Assembly (NCBI GenBank): GCA_030672465.1
Contig: DAOVGJ010000100.1
Span: forward strand, 1 to 5,981
Direction of reading: 5' to 3'
DNA: 5,981 bases
Source of the DNA: Pseudomonadota bacterium
Lineage (GTDB): Bacteria > Desulfobacterota > BSN033 > WVXP01 > G020346125
Below, one piece after another: positions 5,946 through 5,981 of this stretch (positions within the stretch are counted from its first letter, which is position 1; each line of letters opens with the position of its first letter). Both the position numbers and the translations under genes were made by a program. The notes below the pieces were generated by a model. It saw only the letters and a list, made by a program, of their open reading frames with translations, was not told the DNA's origin and searched no databases.

Positions 5946-5971
5946 TTATACTAAAAAATTGACAATGTCAA
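5937..5971 (-). promoter_or_regulatory. Promoter for the tetR-tolC operon
   Basis: On the minus strand two overlapping sigma-70-like pairs can be read. One is TTGACA (5966-5971) with TATAAA (5945-5950) at a short 15-base spacing. The other is TTGTCA (5960-5965) with AATAAT (5937-5942) at the ideal 17-base spacing. Either would give a leader of roughly 20-30 bases before the ATG at 5908. The region is very A+T-rich, which fits a promoter but also raises the chance of false matches. Confidence 0.5.
5959..5971. promoter_or_regulatory. Candidate TetR operator: 13-bp palindrome over the -35
   Basis: TTGACAATGTCAA is a perfect palindrome, TTGACA and TGTCAA around one central base. It covers both candidate -35 elements of the regulator's promoter, where a bound TetR dimer would block RNA polymerase. 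Position and symmetry support an operator. Binding by this protein is inference. Confidence 0.4.
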
Positions 5972-5981
5972 GACTTTTTTT

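Overview
The window reads as a Gram-negative bacterial chromosome segment, most likely a deltaproteobacterium (Desulfobacterota). The evidence is an outer-membrane TolC-type channel, a DUF4124-SLT lytic transglycosylase, an exported protein with a CFI-box-type C-terminus and a piece of a DUF3187-like barrel. That placement is inference from gene families. Every gene I can support lies on the minus strand, so transcription runs from high to low coordinates.

Right block (about 3960-5981, G+C-rich): a TetR-family regulator is followed after 4 bp by a TolC-type outer-membrane efflux channel. Upstream of the regulator are promoter-like elements, a 13-bp palindrome over the -35 region and two tandem inverted repeats, which suggest autoregulation. 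The tolC stop is followed at once by a Shine-Dalgarno, an ATG and a short signal-peptide-like reading frame that breaks down. This looks like the decayed start of the periplasmic adaptor of an RND-type pump. Neither a complete adaptor nor a pump is present.

Middle block (about 1630-3830, visibly A+T-richer): two adjacent genes. The first encodes an exported protein with a proprotein-convertase P-domain but no protease, ending in a CFI-box-like C-terminal region with two hydrophobic segments. The second encodes a soluble metallo-beta-lactamase-fold hydrolase with a C-terminal winged-helix-like region. A 17-bp palindrome lies between them.

Left block (1-1630, G+C-rich again): a 5'-truncated remnant of a DUF3187-like outer-membrane protein, then an intact exported SLT lytic transglycosylase overlapping by 20 bp the gene for phosphatidylglycerophosphate synthase (pgsA), which runs off the left edge.

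The A+T-rich two-gene cassette is therefore bordered by a gene that has lost its 3' part (adaptor) and one that has lost its 5' part (DUF3187-like). The simplest reading is that an insertion or replacement removed an efflux operon's adaptor and pump and stranded its regulator and channel. I see no rRNA, tRNA, CRISPR array, transposase or convincing intrinsic terminator.
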